From the NCBI RefSeq assembly GCF_041737375.1, contig NZ_JBGSRV010000015.1, positions 62,001-126,000 of the forward strand: a stretch of DNA of 64,000 bases, given 5' to 3'. Position numbers and translations under genes: made by a program. Under the pieces are notes generated by a model. It was not told the DNA's origin and made no database searches. It saw only the letters and a list, made by a program, of their open reading frames with translations. Below, piece after piece: positions 33,478 to 41,094 of the stretch (position 1 is the first letter of the stretch; every line of letters starts with the position of its first letter). This stretch comes from Vampirovibrio sp041737375. GTDB lineage: Bacteria > Cyanobacteriota > Vampirovibrionia > Vampirovibrionales > Vampirovibrionaceae.

Positions 33478-33582
33478 GCGAAAGTTAAATAAAAACGAAC
33501 TACTCAATTCTCCAGCTTTACCGATGAACACATCGACTACACATATGTCATCTCCTCTAATCAGGTAAAGCTGTTTTTCTTT
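33478..33582 (+). ncRNA. Candidate small RNA with anti-ribosome-binding-site loop
   Basis: Downstream of the promoter at 33463 lies a non-coding stretch that ends in a terminator whose stem CAGCTTTACC (33513-33522) pairs perfectly with GGTAAAGCTG (33564-33573), followed by TTTTTCTTT. The 41-nt loop contains a minihairpin GATG-AACA-CATC and the unpaired CATCTCCTCTAATC, complementary to purine-rich ribosome binding sites. The predicted transcript is about 105 nt. Transcription and function are inferred. Confidence 0.5.
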
Positions 33583-33683
33583 AGGGGCAAGCTTCTCCAC
33601 CCTCCGCTTTTAAAGAAAGACAATTCAGAACACTGACTATTTCAGCGCTTTCGTGACATCGGTTTCTGATGGGAGACTGGATC

Positions 33684-33711
33684 TTGAACTGTGGCTTGCT
33701 TTGCCTACAAT
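33684..33711 (+). promoter_or_regulatory. Promoter of uppS, probably giving a leaderless mRNA
   Basis: TTGAAC (33684-33689) and TACAAT (33706-33711) are 16 nt apart. The expected start point, about 33717-33719, coincides with the uppS ATG at 33719, and there is no ribosome binding site upstream of that ATG. Confidence 0.6.
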
Positions 33712-33718
33712 AAAGATC

Positions 33719-34459
33719 ATGACTACGACTCATATTTCTCCTGAATTCACCGCCCTGTTACAGTCCTGCGGGCTGAAACATGTGGCCATTATTATGGATG
33801 GCAACCGGCGCTGGGCCAAACAAAAACTGCTGCCCGGTTTAGTCGGTCATAAAAAAGGGGTAGACGCCTTACGCACTCTGGTTCGATTCGGATCAGACCA
33901 TGGCTTACAGGCGCTGACCGTGTTTGCTTTTTCTACCGAAAACTGGCAACGCAGCACCGAGGAAGTGGGCTATTTAATGCGCCTGTTTGTGGAGGCGCTT
34001 TCGCTGGAACTGGCCGAATTGCACCGCAATAATGTGCAAATTCGGTTTATCGGGGAGCTTTCAGGTCTTCCTGAAGATTTACGCAAGCTCATTCAGTCGG
34101 CGCACACCACCACCGCCACCAATACCGGGTTAAACCTCCAAATTGCCACCAACTACGGGGGCCGTCAGGAAATCACCCAGGCCATGCAAGCGCTGGGAAA
34201 CGACATTGCCGCAGGCAAGCTCAAGCCCGAGGACATTACCGAAGCCTTAATTCAAAGCAAGCTATACACCCAGGATTTACCGGATTTGGATTTGCTGATC
34301 CGCACCGGCGGAGAATCCCGGCTTAGCAACTACTTGCTATGGCAAAGCGCTTACGCTGAATTTTATGTAACCGAAACCCTGTGGCCAGACTTTAGCCCAG
34401 CCGCGTTTGAAAAAGCGGTACAAAGCTTTGCCCAGCGGGAACGCCGCTACGGGCAATAA
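33719..34459 (+). CDS. uppS: Isoprenyl transferase (undecaprenyl diphosphate synthase)
   Basis: UppS makes the C55 lipid carrier for peptidoglycan and other envelope polymers. The 246-residue protein has the active-site start HVAIIMDGNRRWAKQ, GHKKGVDALRTLV, TVFAFSTENWQRS and the C-terminal DLLIRTGGESRLSNYLLWQSAYAEFYVTETLWPDF. The ATG at 33719 gives the normal length; upstream in-frame codons lie in the promoter. The next gene is convergent, 12 nt away. Confidence 0.95.
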   Translation: MTTTHISPEFTALLQSCGLKHVAIIMDGNRRWAKQKLLPGLVGHKKGVDALRTLVRFGSDHGLQALTVFAFSTENWQRSTEEVGYLMRLFVEALSLELAELHRNNVQIRFIGELSGLPEDLRKLIQSAHTTTATNTGLNLQIATNYGGRQEITQAMQALGNDIAAGKLKPEDITEALIQSKLYTQDLPDLDLLIRTGGESRLSNYLLWQSAYAEFYVTETLWPDFSPAAFEKAVQSFAQRERRYGQ

Positions 34460-34471
34460 ACCAGCGCTTGC

Positions 34472-36310
34472 TTACGCCAATGCCGTTTCTGAGGGAATGG
34501 GGGCAATAAAAATCAGTTTTTGTCCGGCTTTGGGGGTTAGGCTGTTTTTATCGGTGGCAAACTGTAACTCTCCGGCCTCGGTTACCAAGGCCAGCGGTAC
34601 CACGTTATTTTTATAATTTTTCCGCAAGGCGTCCATATCAAACTCCGGGGTAATGCCCGTGGTTTTAATTTGATATTGAGTTTCCAGCATTTTATCCAAG
34701 GCTTCATAGGTGTATTGTTTTCCAAACAGCACCTTGCCCTGTAGATATTCGGGCAACTCGTGCTTGCTGGATAATGCGTTGGAATCTTTATGCTCTGAAT
34801 ACAGTTGATAGACCCCTTCGGGGCCCAGAATTTTTTGAAACCGCAGGGTAGCCAGAGAATTGGTTTCCGCAGAGGGCAGCAAGGCCAGCAACTGGCCAAA
34901 ATCGGTTAAATCCAGATCCTCCAGGGTTCGCTCCGACAGGATATTGCCCATATACCCCGGCAGCCCCTTTAATTTGGCGGTGGAAATTTTATGGGCGTTT
35001 CTGTCCACCAGAATGACCGGAATATCCAAATTGGTGAGCACCTCGGCCAGCTGTTGCGCCCAGGTGTGCGCCCCCAAAATTAAAACCCCCTTGGCTTTGC
35101 CAGCCAGCTTCAGGTACCTGGCAATGGGCAAGGCCGTGAGAGAGTGAAAAACAACGGTTCCCATAATGGCCAGAAAAACCACTTGGGCTACGATACGTCC
35201 ATTTTGAAACCCGGCTTCATCCAGACGCAGCGCAAATACCGAGGAAATAGCGGCGGCCACAATGCCTCGAGGGGCCATAAAAGCCAAAAACAGCTTTTCA
35301 TTCAGCTTCAACTTGGTGTTCCAGGTGGATAAAAACACGGTGGCGGGCCGAATAATCACAATCAGAACCACCAGAAACACAACGCCTTGCCAGCCCAGCA
35401 CCAGCAAATCGTTAAACTGCAAACGAGCGGCCAGCAAAATAAACAGGCTGGATAACAAAATCAGCCCCAGATTCTCTTTGAACTCAATAATATGATCCAG
35501 ACTGAGCCGCTTTTGATTGGCGAAGATAATCCCCATCAAGGTTACCGTCAGCAGGCCGGAATCTTTCTGAAAAAAATTGGACAGTACAAACGTGGCCAAC
35601 AACACCATTAAGGTAATGGGGCTTTGCAAATAAACCGGAATCCAGTCTCGGCGCAGAATAAAGATAAACAACTGACTAACGATAAACCCAAGCAGGCCGC
35701 CCACCACAAAGGTTTTCACAAGGTTTATGGTAACCAGCCAAAAGGTGGCCTGAATGCCCGAGGATTGCAGGGTCAACACCGCCTCAAACACCAGCAGGGC
35801 CAGCACACTGCCAATGGGGTCATTCACAATGCCTTCCCATTTCAAAATTTTAGCGGCATCGCCAGAAGGCCGAATAAAGCGCAACATGGGCATAATAACG
35901 GTTGGCCCGGTGACGGTTAAAATGGCCGAAATCAGTAAGGACTTGGACAAGCCGATGTCCAAAATAAAACGGCAGGCCAGGGTGGTTAAAGCCCAGGTGA
36001 CCAGCACCCCAATGCTCATCAGGTTACGGATGGCGGGGCCTGAAGTGGCCAAATCCTTGAACTTCAGGGACAAACTGCCTTCAAACAAAATAATGGCCAC
36101 CGAAAAAGAGACCATGGGCCGGAGCAAGTCCCCAAACAGGCGATCGGGATCCAAAAAGCCCACCTGACCGGCCAGCATGCCCAAAACCAGCAGCAACAAA
36201 ATGGATGGCAACCGAAACCGCCAAGCCAACCACTGAGACATAATGCCCAGAACCAGTACACCGGCCAAACCAGTATAAGGAGAGCTTAAAAACAACGCAC
36301 TCTCTGACAC
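34472..36310 (-). CDS. CPA1-type cation/proton antiporter with C-terminal TrkA-like domain
   Basis: The protein has about 12 membrane helices typical of the NhaP/CPA1 family, with conserved TGPTVIMPMLRF and WEGIVNDPIGSVLALLVFE (acidic ND pair in the transport site) and MAPRGIVAAAISSVFAL. From about residue 395 a cytoplasmic nucleotide-binding-like (TrkA-N) domain begins (KGVLILGAHTWAQQLAEVL), then a TrkA-C-like end. It likely exchanges Na+ or K+ for H+ with nucleotide control. I prefer the GTG at 36310 because AAGGGA lies 6 nt upstream; a GTG at 36325 is also possible. Confidence 0.85.
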   Translation of the reverse strand: MSESALFLSSPYTGLAGVLVLGIMSQWLAWRFRLPSILLLLVLGMLAGQVGFLDPDRLFGDLLRPMVSFSVAIILFEGSLSLKFKDLATSGPAIRNLMSIGVLVTWALTTLACRFILDIGLSKSLLISAILTVTGPTVIMPMLRFIRPSGDAAKILKWEGIVNDPIGSVLALLVFEAVLTLQSSGIQATFWLVTINLVKTFVVGGLLGFIVSQLFIFILRRDWIPVYLQSPITLMVLLATFVLSNFFQKDSGLLTVTLMGIIFANQKRLSLDHIIEFKENLGLILLSSLFILLAARLQFNDLLVLGWQGVVFLVVLIVIIRPATVFLSTWNTKLKLNEKLFLAFMAPRGIVAAAISSVFALRLDEAGFQNGRIVAQVVFLAIMGTVVFHSLTALPIARYLKLAGKAKGVLILGAHTWAQQLAEVLTNLDIPVILVDRNAHKISTAKLKGLPGYMGNILSERTLEDLDLTDFGQLLALLPSAETNSLATLRFQKILGPEGVYQLYSEHKDSNALSSKHELPEYLQGKVLFGKQYTYEALDKMLETQYQIKTTGITPEFDMDALRKNYKNNVVPLALVTEAGELQFATDKNSLTPKAGQKLIFIAPIPSETALA

Positions 36311-36405
36311 ACGCCATCCCTTCACTCACATAATGCCTTTCATTCTAACATAGGGCATACATGAAGGTATTAGGGCTAAGCGTTTGAGCCAATTACCAGA
36401 GGTAA

Positions 36406-36882
36406 TTAGGCGATCTCAACCACCAGTTCGACTTCCACAGAAGCATTTCGGGGCAGGCTACTGACGCCCACGGCGGAACGCACATGCTTTCCGGCTTCTC
36501 CAAAGTATTCTACCAACAAATCGGAAGCGGCATTCATGACCTGGGGTTGATCGTAGAACGTGGGGGCGCTGCTGACAAAGCCGGTCATTTTTACCACGCG
36601 CTTTACCCGCTCCAGGCCGCCTAAAGCGTGACTAATCAAACTCAGGGCGTTCAACACGCAAAGTTTGGCGGCCTCCTGCCCCTCAGGAATTTTGACGTCC
36701 CAACCGCCCAAAGCGCCGGTAAAAGCCACCTGTCCGTCCTTCATGGGCAAAACGCCCGAGGTATAAACCAGATTACCCACCTGTGTGGTGGCCACATAAC
36801 TGCCAATGGGCAAGGGCGGCACAGGCAAAAGCTGGCTCAAAGCGGCGCGATCGATTGCTGGGGTGGCGGTATCCTGGGTCAT
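36406..36882 (-). CDS. RidA family protein
   Basis: The 158-residue protein matches the RidA/YjgF family, which hydrolyses reactive enamine and imine intermediates from PLP enzymes. The end HVRSAVGVSSLPRNASVEVELVVEIA contains the conserved arginine and the SLPxNASVEVE motif; VYTSGVLPM and MNAASDLLVEYFGEAGK are also typical. The protein is longer than the usual 128 residues by an N-terminal stretch, as in the larger RidA subgroups. The ATG at 36880-36882 has GAAGGA upstream. Confidence 0.85.
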   Translation of the reverse strand: MTQDTATPAIDRAALSQLLPVPPLPIGSYVATTQVGNLVYTSGVLPMKDGQVAFTGALGGWDVKIPEGQEAAKLCVLNALSLISHALGGLERVKRVVKMTGFVSSAPTFYDQPQVMNAASDLLVEYFGEAGKHVRSAVGVSSLPRNASVEVELVVEIA

Positions 36883-36926
36883 GGATGGGCATCCTTCACA
36901 ACTTGCAAGTGATAGCAGGGTCATCG

Positions 36927-37172
36927 CTAAATTAGAGCCATGCGAGGGTGCAATGGAAAATCCAACGCATGTTTAAAAGGATTATGCTCAGCGTTCCCCT
37001 GTAATTGGAGAGTATAGGCCAAAAACGACTGGATGTCCTCCGGCTGAAACGGCATGGACAACCCCATGGTTTGCGTCCACTCGTAAAACGATTCCTCGCT
37101 CCAGAGTTCTGGAGAGCGGGGAGAAAGGGTATCAACCCTGACAACGCCATCCGCATTTGGGCAATTCGGCAC
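36927..37172 (-). CDS. Possible small hypothetical protein (81 residues)
   Basis: I do not recognise this frame. It starts with GTG at 37170-37172 preceded by a strong GAGGAGGT, and the second half (LWSEESFYEWTQTMGLSMPFQPEDIQSFLAYTLQLQG) reads like a real protein. Another minus-strand frame beginning at 37228 also looks protein-like up to about 37150, so the region could hold one gene broken by a frameshift. It lies between ridA and a small regulator. Confidence 0.35.
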   Translation of the reverse strand: MPNCPNADGVVRVDTLSPRSPELWSEESFYEWTQTMGLSMPFQPEDIQSFLAYTLQLQGNAEHNPFKHALDFPLHPRMALI

Positions 37173-37322
37173 AGCACCTCCTCATACAACCCGGAGAGCG
37201 TTCTATAGAAACATTCATTTATCAACACTCGCCCATAAAACGCTTACACACTATTAAAATAAAAACAAAAGTAGCTCACTTATTGTGGCCCTGAGTGAAA
37301 GGGGGAACAAAACGCCTCCGGC

Positions 37323-37559
37323 TTATTCTTTACAACCCGCACAATTGGCCTGAGCCGGATCATCGGCCAGCAAATCCTCAAAGGTGCATTCCAGCAACCG
37401 GCACAGTTTAACCAGGGTGGGAAACCGAGGATAAGAGCGGCCCTGATTCCAGTACATCACCGTTTGATGATCCACGGCCAGCCGATCCGCCACCTTTCGC
37501 ATGTTCCAGCCTTTGTTTCTATAAGCCACTTCCGAAATCAATAATCGCATCCCGCACAT
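37323..37559 (-). CDS. XRE-family helix-turn-helix regulator (small)
   Basis: The 78-residue protein is a Cro/CI-type helix-turn-helix domain: MRLLISEVAYRNKGWNMRKVADRLAVDHQTVMYWNQGRSYPRFPTLVKLCRLLECTFEDLL. It ends in a short tail with two cysteines (NCAGCKE). The ATG at 37559 (MCGMRLL) or at 37550 (MRLL) may be the start; GAGGG lies upstream. It is divergent from another helix-turn-helix gene at 37790 with a shared 230-nt region, an arrangement common in regulatory switches. Confidence 0.8.
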   Translation of the reverse strand: MCGMRLLISEVAYRNKGWNMRKVADRLAVDHQTVMYWNQGRSYPRFPTLVKLCRLLECTFEDLLADDPAQANCAGCKE

Positions 37560-37731
37560 CCCGCAAATCCCTCAAGCTTTCAAAAACGAATATAAACCAA
37601 TCAGTAGCGCTTCATTTTGGATTAGAATGACAGAAAGCCACGCCAAGGAGACTGACAGAATCTCCTTTGCCAAACCCTTCAATGAAAACAAACCTCTGCC
37701 AGTAATCATATCATTTTTGAAAGAAAAACGA

Positions 37732-37750
37732 TCATAAATGAAATTTACGA
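37732..37750. promoter_or_regulatory. Palindromic operator candidate
   Basis: TCATAAAT-GAA-ATTTACGA is a 19-bp palindrome with one mismatch, 40 nt upstream of the gene at 37790 and in the shared region of two divergent helix-turn-helix genes. A CI/Cro-type regulator binding there is an inference. Confidence 0.4.
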
Positions 37751-37789
37751 TTTTTCACACGCTTTGCTTTTCAGGAGTTAACGCTGACT

Positions 37790-38206
37790 ATGAAACCCTC
37801 TGAAAAAAAATTGGGGTTGGCAATACAACTTTTTTTAATGCGCAACGGTTTGCAAATTGAAGCCTTGGCCCAACAAATGGGCATTACCGGAGATGCGCTT
37901 TCCAACCTGATACACGGCAGACGTGGCTTTAAAAACGAGACGCTGGAAAAACTGGCCAATACGCCCGCCTTTCAGTCGGATGGGATATCCCTGCATCAAT
38001 TAAGGGCGTTTAGAGCGGTGGATGAGTACAGTTTTGAGGAACTCATCCTGGCGTTGGTGGAGTATATTCGGCAAGGCGAAATTGAGCGACTGCCTAAAGA
38101 TTTTTTTCAGAACCTTCAGGCCAGTATGGAGCGGGACGGGATTCCCCCAAGCCTTGCAAGTAAGCGGCATGCGCTGTTTTCATTAATTCAAGAAGACCCT
38201 TCATGA
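37790..38206 (+). CDS. Helix-turn-helix protein
   Basis: The 138-residue protein starts with a Cro/CI-like domain: LGLAIQLFLMRNGLQIEALAQQMGITGDALSNLIHGRRGFKNETLEKLANTPAF, in which IEALAQQMGITGDALSNLIHG is the helix-turn-helix. The C-terminal half is acidic and helical with no recognised domain. The ATG has CAGGAG 12 nt upstream. Together with the divergent small regulator it may form a two-gene switch. No phage genes are nearby. Confidence 0.7.
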   Translation: MKPSEKKLGLAIQLFLMRNGLQIEALAQQMGITGDALSNLIHGRRGFKNETLEKLANTPAFQSDGISLHQLRAFRAVDEYSFEELILALVEYIRQGEIERLPKDFFQNLQASMERDGIPPSLASKRHALFSLIQEDPS

Positions 38207-38330
38207 ATTCTTGAGTATCCATAATCAACTTTAACTCCTCCATGCTGAGCAAACGGGTTAGCACCGTAAAAAGAACACTCTGTGTGACACCTCGTATCGT
38301 AACCCCTTGGAGATGCTCGCTCTGAGACAT
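38094..38330 (-). CDS. Uncertain small protein (78 residues), overlaps the gene at 37790
   Basis: A minus-strand frame from an ATG at 38330 overlaps the convergent regulator gene by 113 nt. The part outside the overlap (VTQSVLFTVLTRLLSMEELKLIMDTQEFMKGLLELM) is protein-like and could form helices. The ribosome binding site is weak (GGGAT). Such a large tail-to-tail overlap argues against it, yet it would fill an otherwise empty 270 nt. Confidence 0.28.
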   Translation of the reverse strand: MSQSEHLQGVTIRGVTQSVLFTVLTRLLSMEELKLIMDTQEFMKGLLELMKTAHAAYLQGLGESRPAPYWPEGSEKNL

Positions 38331-38477
38331 ATCCCATTCGTGTCAGTCACGATCCCAAATCTCACTCTCCAGTTATAGCGGAAACCACTGCTTAACAAAG
38401 CAAGCATATCTTCGGTTTTTAAAACAAACCGAAATTTTTAACGCCAAATATTCGTTTTTAAAGGCAAAAAAACTGGC

Positions 38478-38690
38478 TTAAATGCAAAACTTGAACATGG
38501 CCCAAAAAACAGTGATGGAATAAATGGTCATGGCAATGCCTCTCACCGGGCTGCCTTCCGGGATAACCACCAGCAACAGAATGCCCAGCACAAAGAACAG
38601 CGTAAACATGGTCATGAGCCGTTCCTGAGAAAATTTCTTACGCTTGGCAACAGGCTTGGGGTCTTCCAGCTTGGGAGATTGCGAGGTCAT
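38478..38690 (-). CDS. Small membrane protein (70 residues)
   Basis: I do not recognise this protein. A lysine-rich N-terminal third (PKPVAKRKKFSQ) is followed by two hydrophobic helices, MFTLFFVLGILLLVVI and GIAMTIYSITVFWAMFKFC, suggesting a two-pass inner-membrane protein with the N-terminus inside. The ATG at 38688-38690 is the only sensible start. It lies just downstream of the TrmB-type gene on the same strand (59 nt gap) and may be co-transcribed. Confidence 0.55.
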   Translation of the reverse strand: MTSQSPKLEDPKPVAKRKKFSQERLMTMFTLFFVLGILLLVVIPEGSPVRGIAMTIYSITVFWAMFKFCI

Positions 38691-38749
38691 AGGGGTTAAT
38701 GATGCTCCGAATTGTGAGGAGGAACCCTATCACTTTATCATCAACCCAC

Positions 38750-39565
38750 TTAAACGCCTATGCCCGCCGAACGCCCTAAAATTTGGCGCCGCAAGCGCAA
38801 CATATCCTTGCCATACAGTTTTTCCAGCTCAGGCAGCAAGTTGCGCTCAATATCCAGTAGAAAAATATCGTGAACAATCAGTTCCTTAATCACCAGCACA
38901 ATGCCGGGATTTCGGGTAACCACAGCCTGCGGGGGACGCTCCACCTGAGACACCGTACCCACCAGCCCTTCCAGATCATCCACCGCGATAATTAACCAGC
39001 GACCGCCCAGAGATTGCTCAATGCTGCAAGCCAACCCATGCTGATAGACTTCTAACCCCTCCAGGGCGCAATCATCGTAGCCCACCAGCTTTACATCCAC
39101 CCCACGGGCCTTGGCCGCCAACAAGGCGGTATACAAGGTTGCGGCGTCATCCTTCCAGAACTCCATAAAAATAGAGTGCTTGGCGTGATTAATTAAATCC
39201 AGGGCGTGTTTAAAAATAGATTCCTGGCCCCGCATGTTAATAACCGGCTCTACGGTTTCATCGGCGATACTGGGCAACGCCTCCCGCAAATAGCCAATGG
39301 ACCCCTGAAAGGACTTTTCCCAGCGATCCAGCAATTCATCCGGCTTGACCGGCATATAAGTAACGGGCTTTCCGCCAATCGCCACCACCGCGTTGGTGGA
39401 CTCCAGAGCCTTCAAGGTATCATAAGCCCGAGCCTGAGGAACCCCTGACTCTTTACTCACCTCATAACCGGTGGCTGGGTGGTGCTTTAACAGCGCCAGA
39501 TAGACTTTGGCCTCGTAGGTGTTGAACCCCAACTCCTTTAGCTTGTCTATCAAATTGTCAGACAC
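38750..39565 (-). CDS. TrmB family transcriptional regulator
   Basis: The 271-residue protein has an N-terminal winged helix of the TrmB family (LIDKLKELGFNTYEAKVYLALLKHHPATGYEVSKESGVPQARAYDTLKALE, about 4-56) and a C-terminal TrmB sensor-like region with the PLD-type KHSIFMEFWKDDA stretch. TrmB regulators are best known from archaea, where they bind sugars. The start is GTG at 39563-39565 with GAGGG upstream. A strong promoter with an overlapping palindrome lies upstream on the same strand, suggesting autoregulation. Confidence 0.85.
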   Translation of the reverse strand: MSDNLIDKLKELGFNTYEAKVYLALLKHHPATGYEVSKESGVPQARAYDTLKALESTNAVVAIGGKPVTYMPVKPDELLDRWEKSFQGSIGYLREALPSIADETVEPVINMRGQESIFKHALDLINHAKHSIFMEFWKDDAATLYTALLAAKARGVDVKLVGYDDCALEGLEVYQHGLACSIEQSLGGRWLIIAVDDLEGLVGTVSQVERPPQAVVTRNPGIVLVIKELIVHDIFLLDIERNLLPELEKLYGKDMLRLRRQILGRSAGIGV

Positions 39566-39633
39566 AACTTAAAACCCTCAAGTACCTGCTAAATGGAAGA
39601 ATCATGTGGACCCCATGGCCCTCAATTGAATTA

Positions 39634-39674
39634 CTACAACGTGTAGCATATAAATCACGTAACCACAATGTCAA
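39634..39674 (-). promoter_or_regulatory. Promoter and operator of the TrmB-type gene
   Basis: On the minus strand a perfect TTGACA (39674-39669) and TATATG (39652-39647) are 16 nt apart. The palindrome CTACA-CGT-TGTAG (39646-39634) covers the expected start point. An operator there would let the regulator repress its own gene. Confidence 0.55.
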
Positions 39675-39761
39675 TATTAGGATATAACGGAAGAAACAAT
39701 TGATGAACCCCTTGTATCTATCTCGTCACAAAGGGTTTGCATGAAAGATCCATGCGCCTCC

Positions 39762-39788
39762 TTGCCACCTTTGCTTTTGTGCTATATT
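39762..39788 (+). promoter_or_regulatory. Promoter of rplI
   Basis: TTGCCA (39762-39767) and an extended -10 TGC-TATATT (39783-39788) are 15 nt apart. The leader to the ATG at 39829 is about 34 nt and carries TTGGAGAC. Confidence 0.55.
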
Positions 39789-39828
39789 GATGAACCCCTA
39801 GACTCTGGAAAGGAATTGGAGACATACC

Positions 39829-40329
39829 ATGCAGGTAATTTTAACCAAAGATGTGGATACGCTGGGTAGCAACGGCGATATCATCGAGGTTTCCGACGGT
39901 TATTACCGCAACTACCTCGGCCCACGCAACATGGCCGTTATCGCAACCAAAGGATCCCTGGCTGATTTACAGCGTCGCATCGATCGCATTCGTGCCAAAG
40001 CTGAGAAAAAGCATCAGGAAGATCAGGCCAAAGCTGAAAAAGTGAACGCGCTGCAAATGCTGACCCTGGAAGCCAACGCTGGCGACAGTGGCAAGCTATA
40101 CGGCACTATCACCACCAAAGAACTGACCAAGGTTCTGCAGGAAAAAACCGGTTACGAAATCGAGCGTCGCAACGTAAACGTGGATCACCCCATCAACAAA
40201 GTGGGCGAATACACCGTTTATGTAAAATTCTCGGCCAAAGTTTCCGCCCAGGTCAAACTGCAAGTGAACGCCATCAAATCCAAGCACGAAGAATTCGTTC
40301 TGGAAGATGCTTTCGCTGGCGAAGAGTAA
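39829..40329 (+). CDS. rplI: 50S ribosomal protein L9
   Basis: The 166-residue protein is L9: MQVILTKDVDTLGSNGDIIEVSDGYYRNYLGPRNMAVIAT, the long central helix (RIDRIRAKAEKKHQEDQAKAEKV) and a C-terminal domain with GKLYGTITTKELTKVLQEKTGYEIERRNV. L9 helps maintain the reading frame. It is not next to rpsR or dnaB, its frequent neighbours, but stands alone with its own promoter and terminator. Slightly longer than the usual 149 residues. Confidence 0.97.
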   Translation: MQVILTKDVDTLGSNGDIIEVSDGYYRNYLGPRNMAVIATKGSLADLQRRIDRIRAKAEKKHQEDQAKAEKVNALQMLTLEANAGDSGKLYGTITTKELTKVLQEKTGYEIERRNVNVDHPINKVGEYTVYVKFSAKVSAQVKLQVNAIKSKHEEFVLEDAFAGEE

Positions 40330-40350
40330 ACCGCGGTTTTAAAACACACC

Positions 40351-40385
40351 AAAAATCAGGCAGCTCATACTGCCTGATTTTTTTG
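40351..40385. terminator. Bidirectional terminator
   Basis: AAAAATCAGGCAG (40351-40363) pairs perfectly with CTGCCTGATTTTT and is followed by more T residues. It can serve rplI and the convergent glycosylase gene. Confidence 0.9.
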
Positions 40386-40393
40386 GTTGAAAA

Positions 40394-41014
40394 CTATCCC
40401 GGTTCAGTAGCAAGCTTGAACGATTTTTCCCGAACCGATACCCACGGGCTGTCCTTCACATAAAAGCGCCAAGGATAGTCCACCGCTTTGCGAATACCGA
40501 TGCGGGTGGTCTGCACCACCGCTTCATCGGGGTAAATAGTTCCTGCGGCTAAGCACAAACCACTGTCCCACTGGGTTAAAGCCCTTCCATTGAAAGCGGA
40601 TTTGGTAATCCTTAAAGCCTTGGTTAAGCGCCCCGGCCCACTGGTTTTCAAACCGGAACCCAACGGCGGCATGACAGCCCGAAACAGAACCGCGCCCGCT
40701 GTACCCTGCTTTTCGGTGACAACATTCAAACAGTCATATATGCCGTAAATCAAATACACATAAGCCGTACCCGGATTTCCGTATAGCGCTGCCGCCCGCC
40801 CAGTGGTTCGGTTATAGGCATGACAGGCCGGATCTTCCTCCGTATACGCTTCTGTTTCCACAATGGGGCAGGCCAGCCAAGCATTTGAGCTTAATTCATA
40901 TTTTAACAACTGACAGCCAAGAAGCGCTCGGGCTACGGTCAACGTATCCCGCTCAAAAAAAGCGGCGGGCAGGACCAAGCAATTTGGGGGGGCCATTGGT
41001 TTTAATTCATTCAA
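40394..41014 (-). CDS. 3-methyladenine DNA glycosylase (AAG/Mpg family)
   Basis: The 206-residue protein belongs to the AAG family, which removes alkylated and deaminated purines from DNA. Motifs are LARALLGCQLLKY-like start (VARALLGCQLL), the catalytic-glutamate segment IVETEAYTEEDPACHAYNRTTGR, GTAYVYLIYGIYDCLNVV and SGPGRLTKAL. The start is uncertain: a TTG at 41012-41014 gives the full frame, while the ATG at 40994-40996 gives 200 residues; neither has a good ribosome binding site. It is divergent from murA. Confidence 0.9.
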   Translation of the reverse strand: MNELKPMAPPNCLVLPAAFFERDTLTVARALLGCQLLKYELSSNAWLACPIVETEAYTEEDPACHAYNRTTGRAAALYGNPGTAYVYLIYGIYDCLNVVTEKQGTAGAVLFRAVMPPLGSGLKTSGPGRLTKALRITKSAFNGRALTQWDSGLCLAAGTIYPDEAVVQTTRIGIRKAVDYPWRFYVKDSPWVSVREKSFKLATEPG

Positions 41015-41042
41015 GGAGGCGGTGCCACCGTTTCTTAATATA

Positions 41043-41051
41043 TGTTATATT
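41043..41051 (+). promoter_or_regulatory. Extended -10 promoter of murA
   Basis: TGTTATATT contains TGn plus TATATT (41046-41051), 43 nt upstream of the murA start. The -35 region is poor. Confidence 0.45.
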
Positions 41052-41094
41052 AACCACTATATCCCCCTATGAAAACAGCGTGGAGAATTTAGGG

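Noticed and set aside
33418..33600. 60-codon minus-strand frame
   Set aside because: Its GTG start lies directly against GGAGG with no spacing, and it runs through the hairpin of the candidate small RNA.
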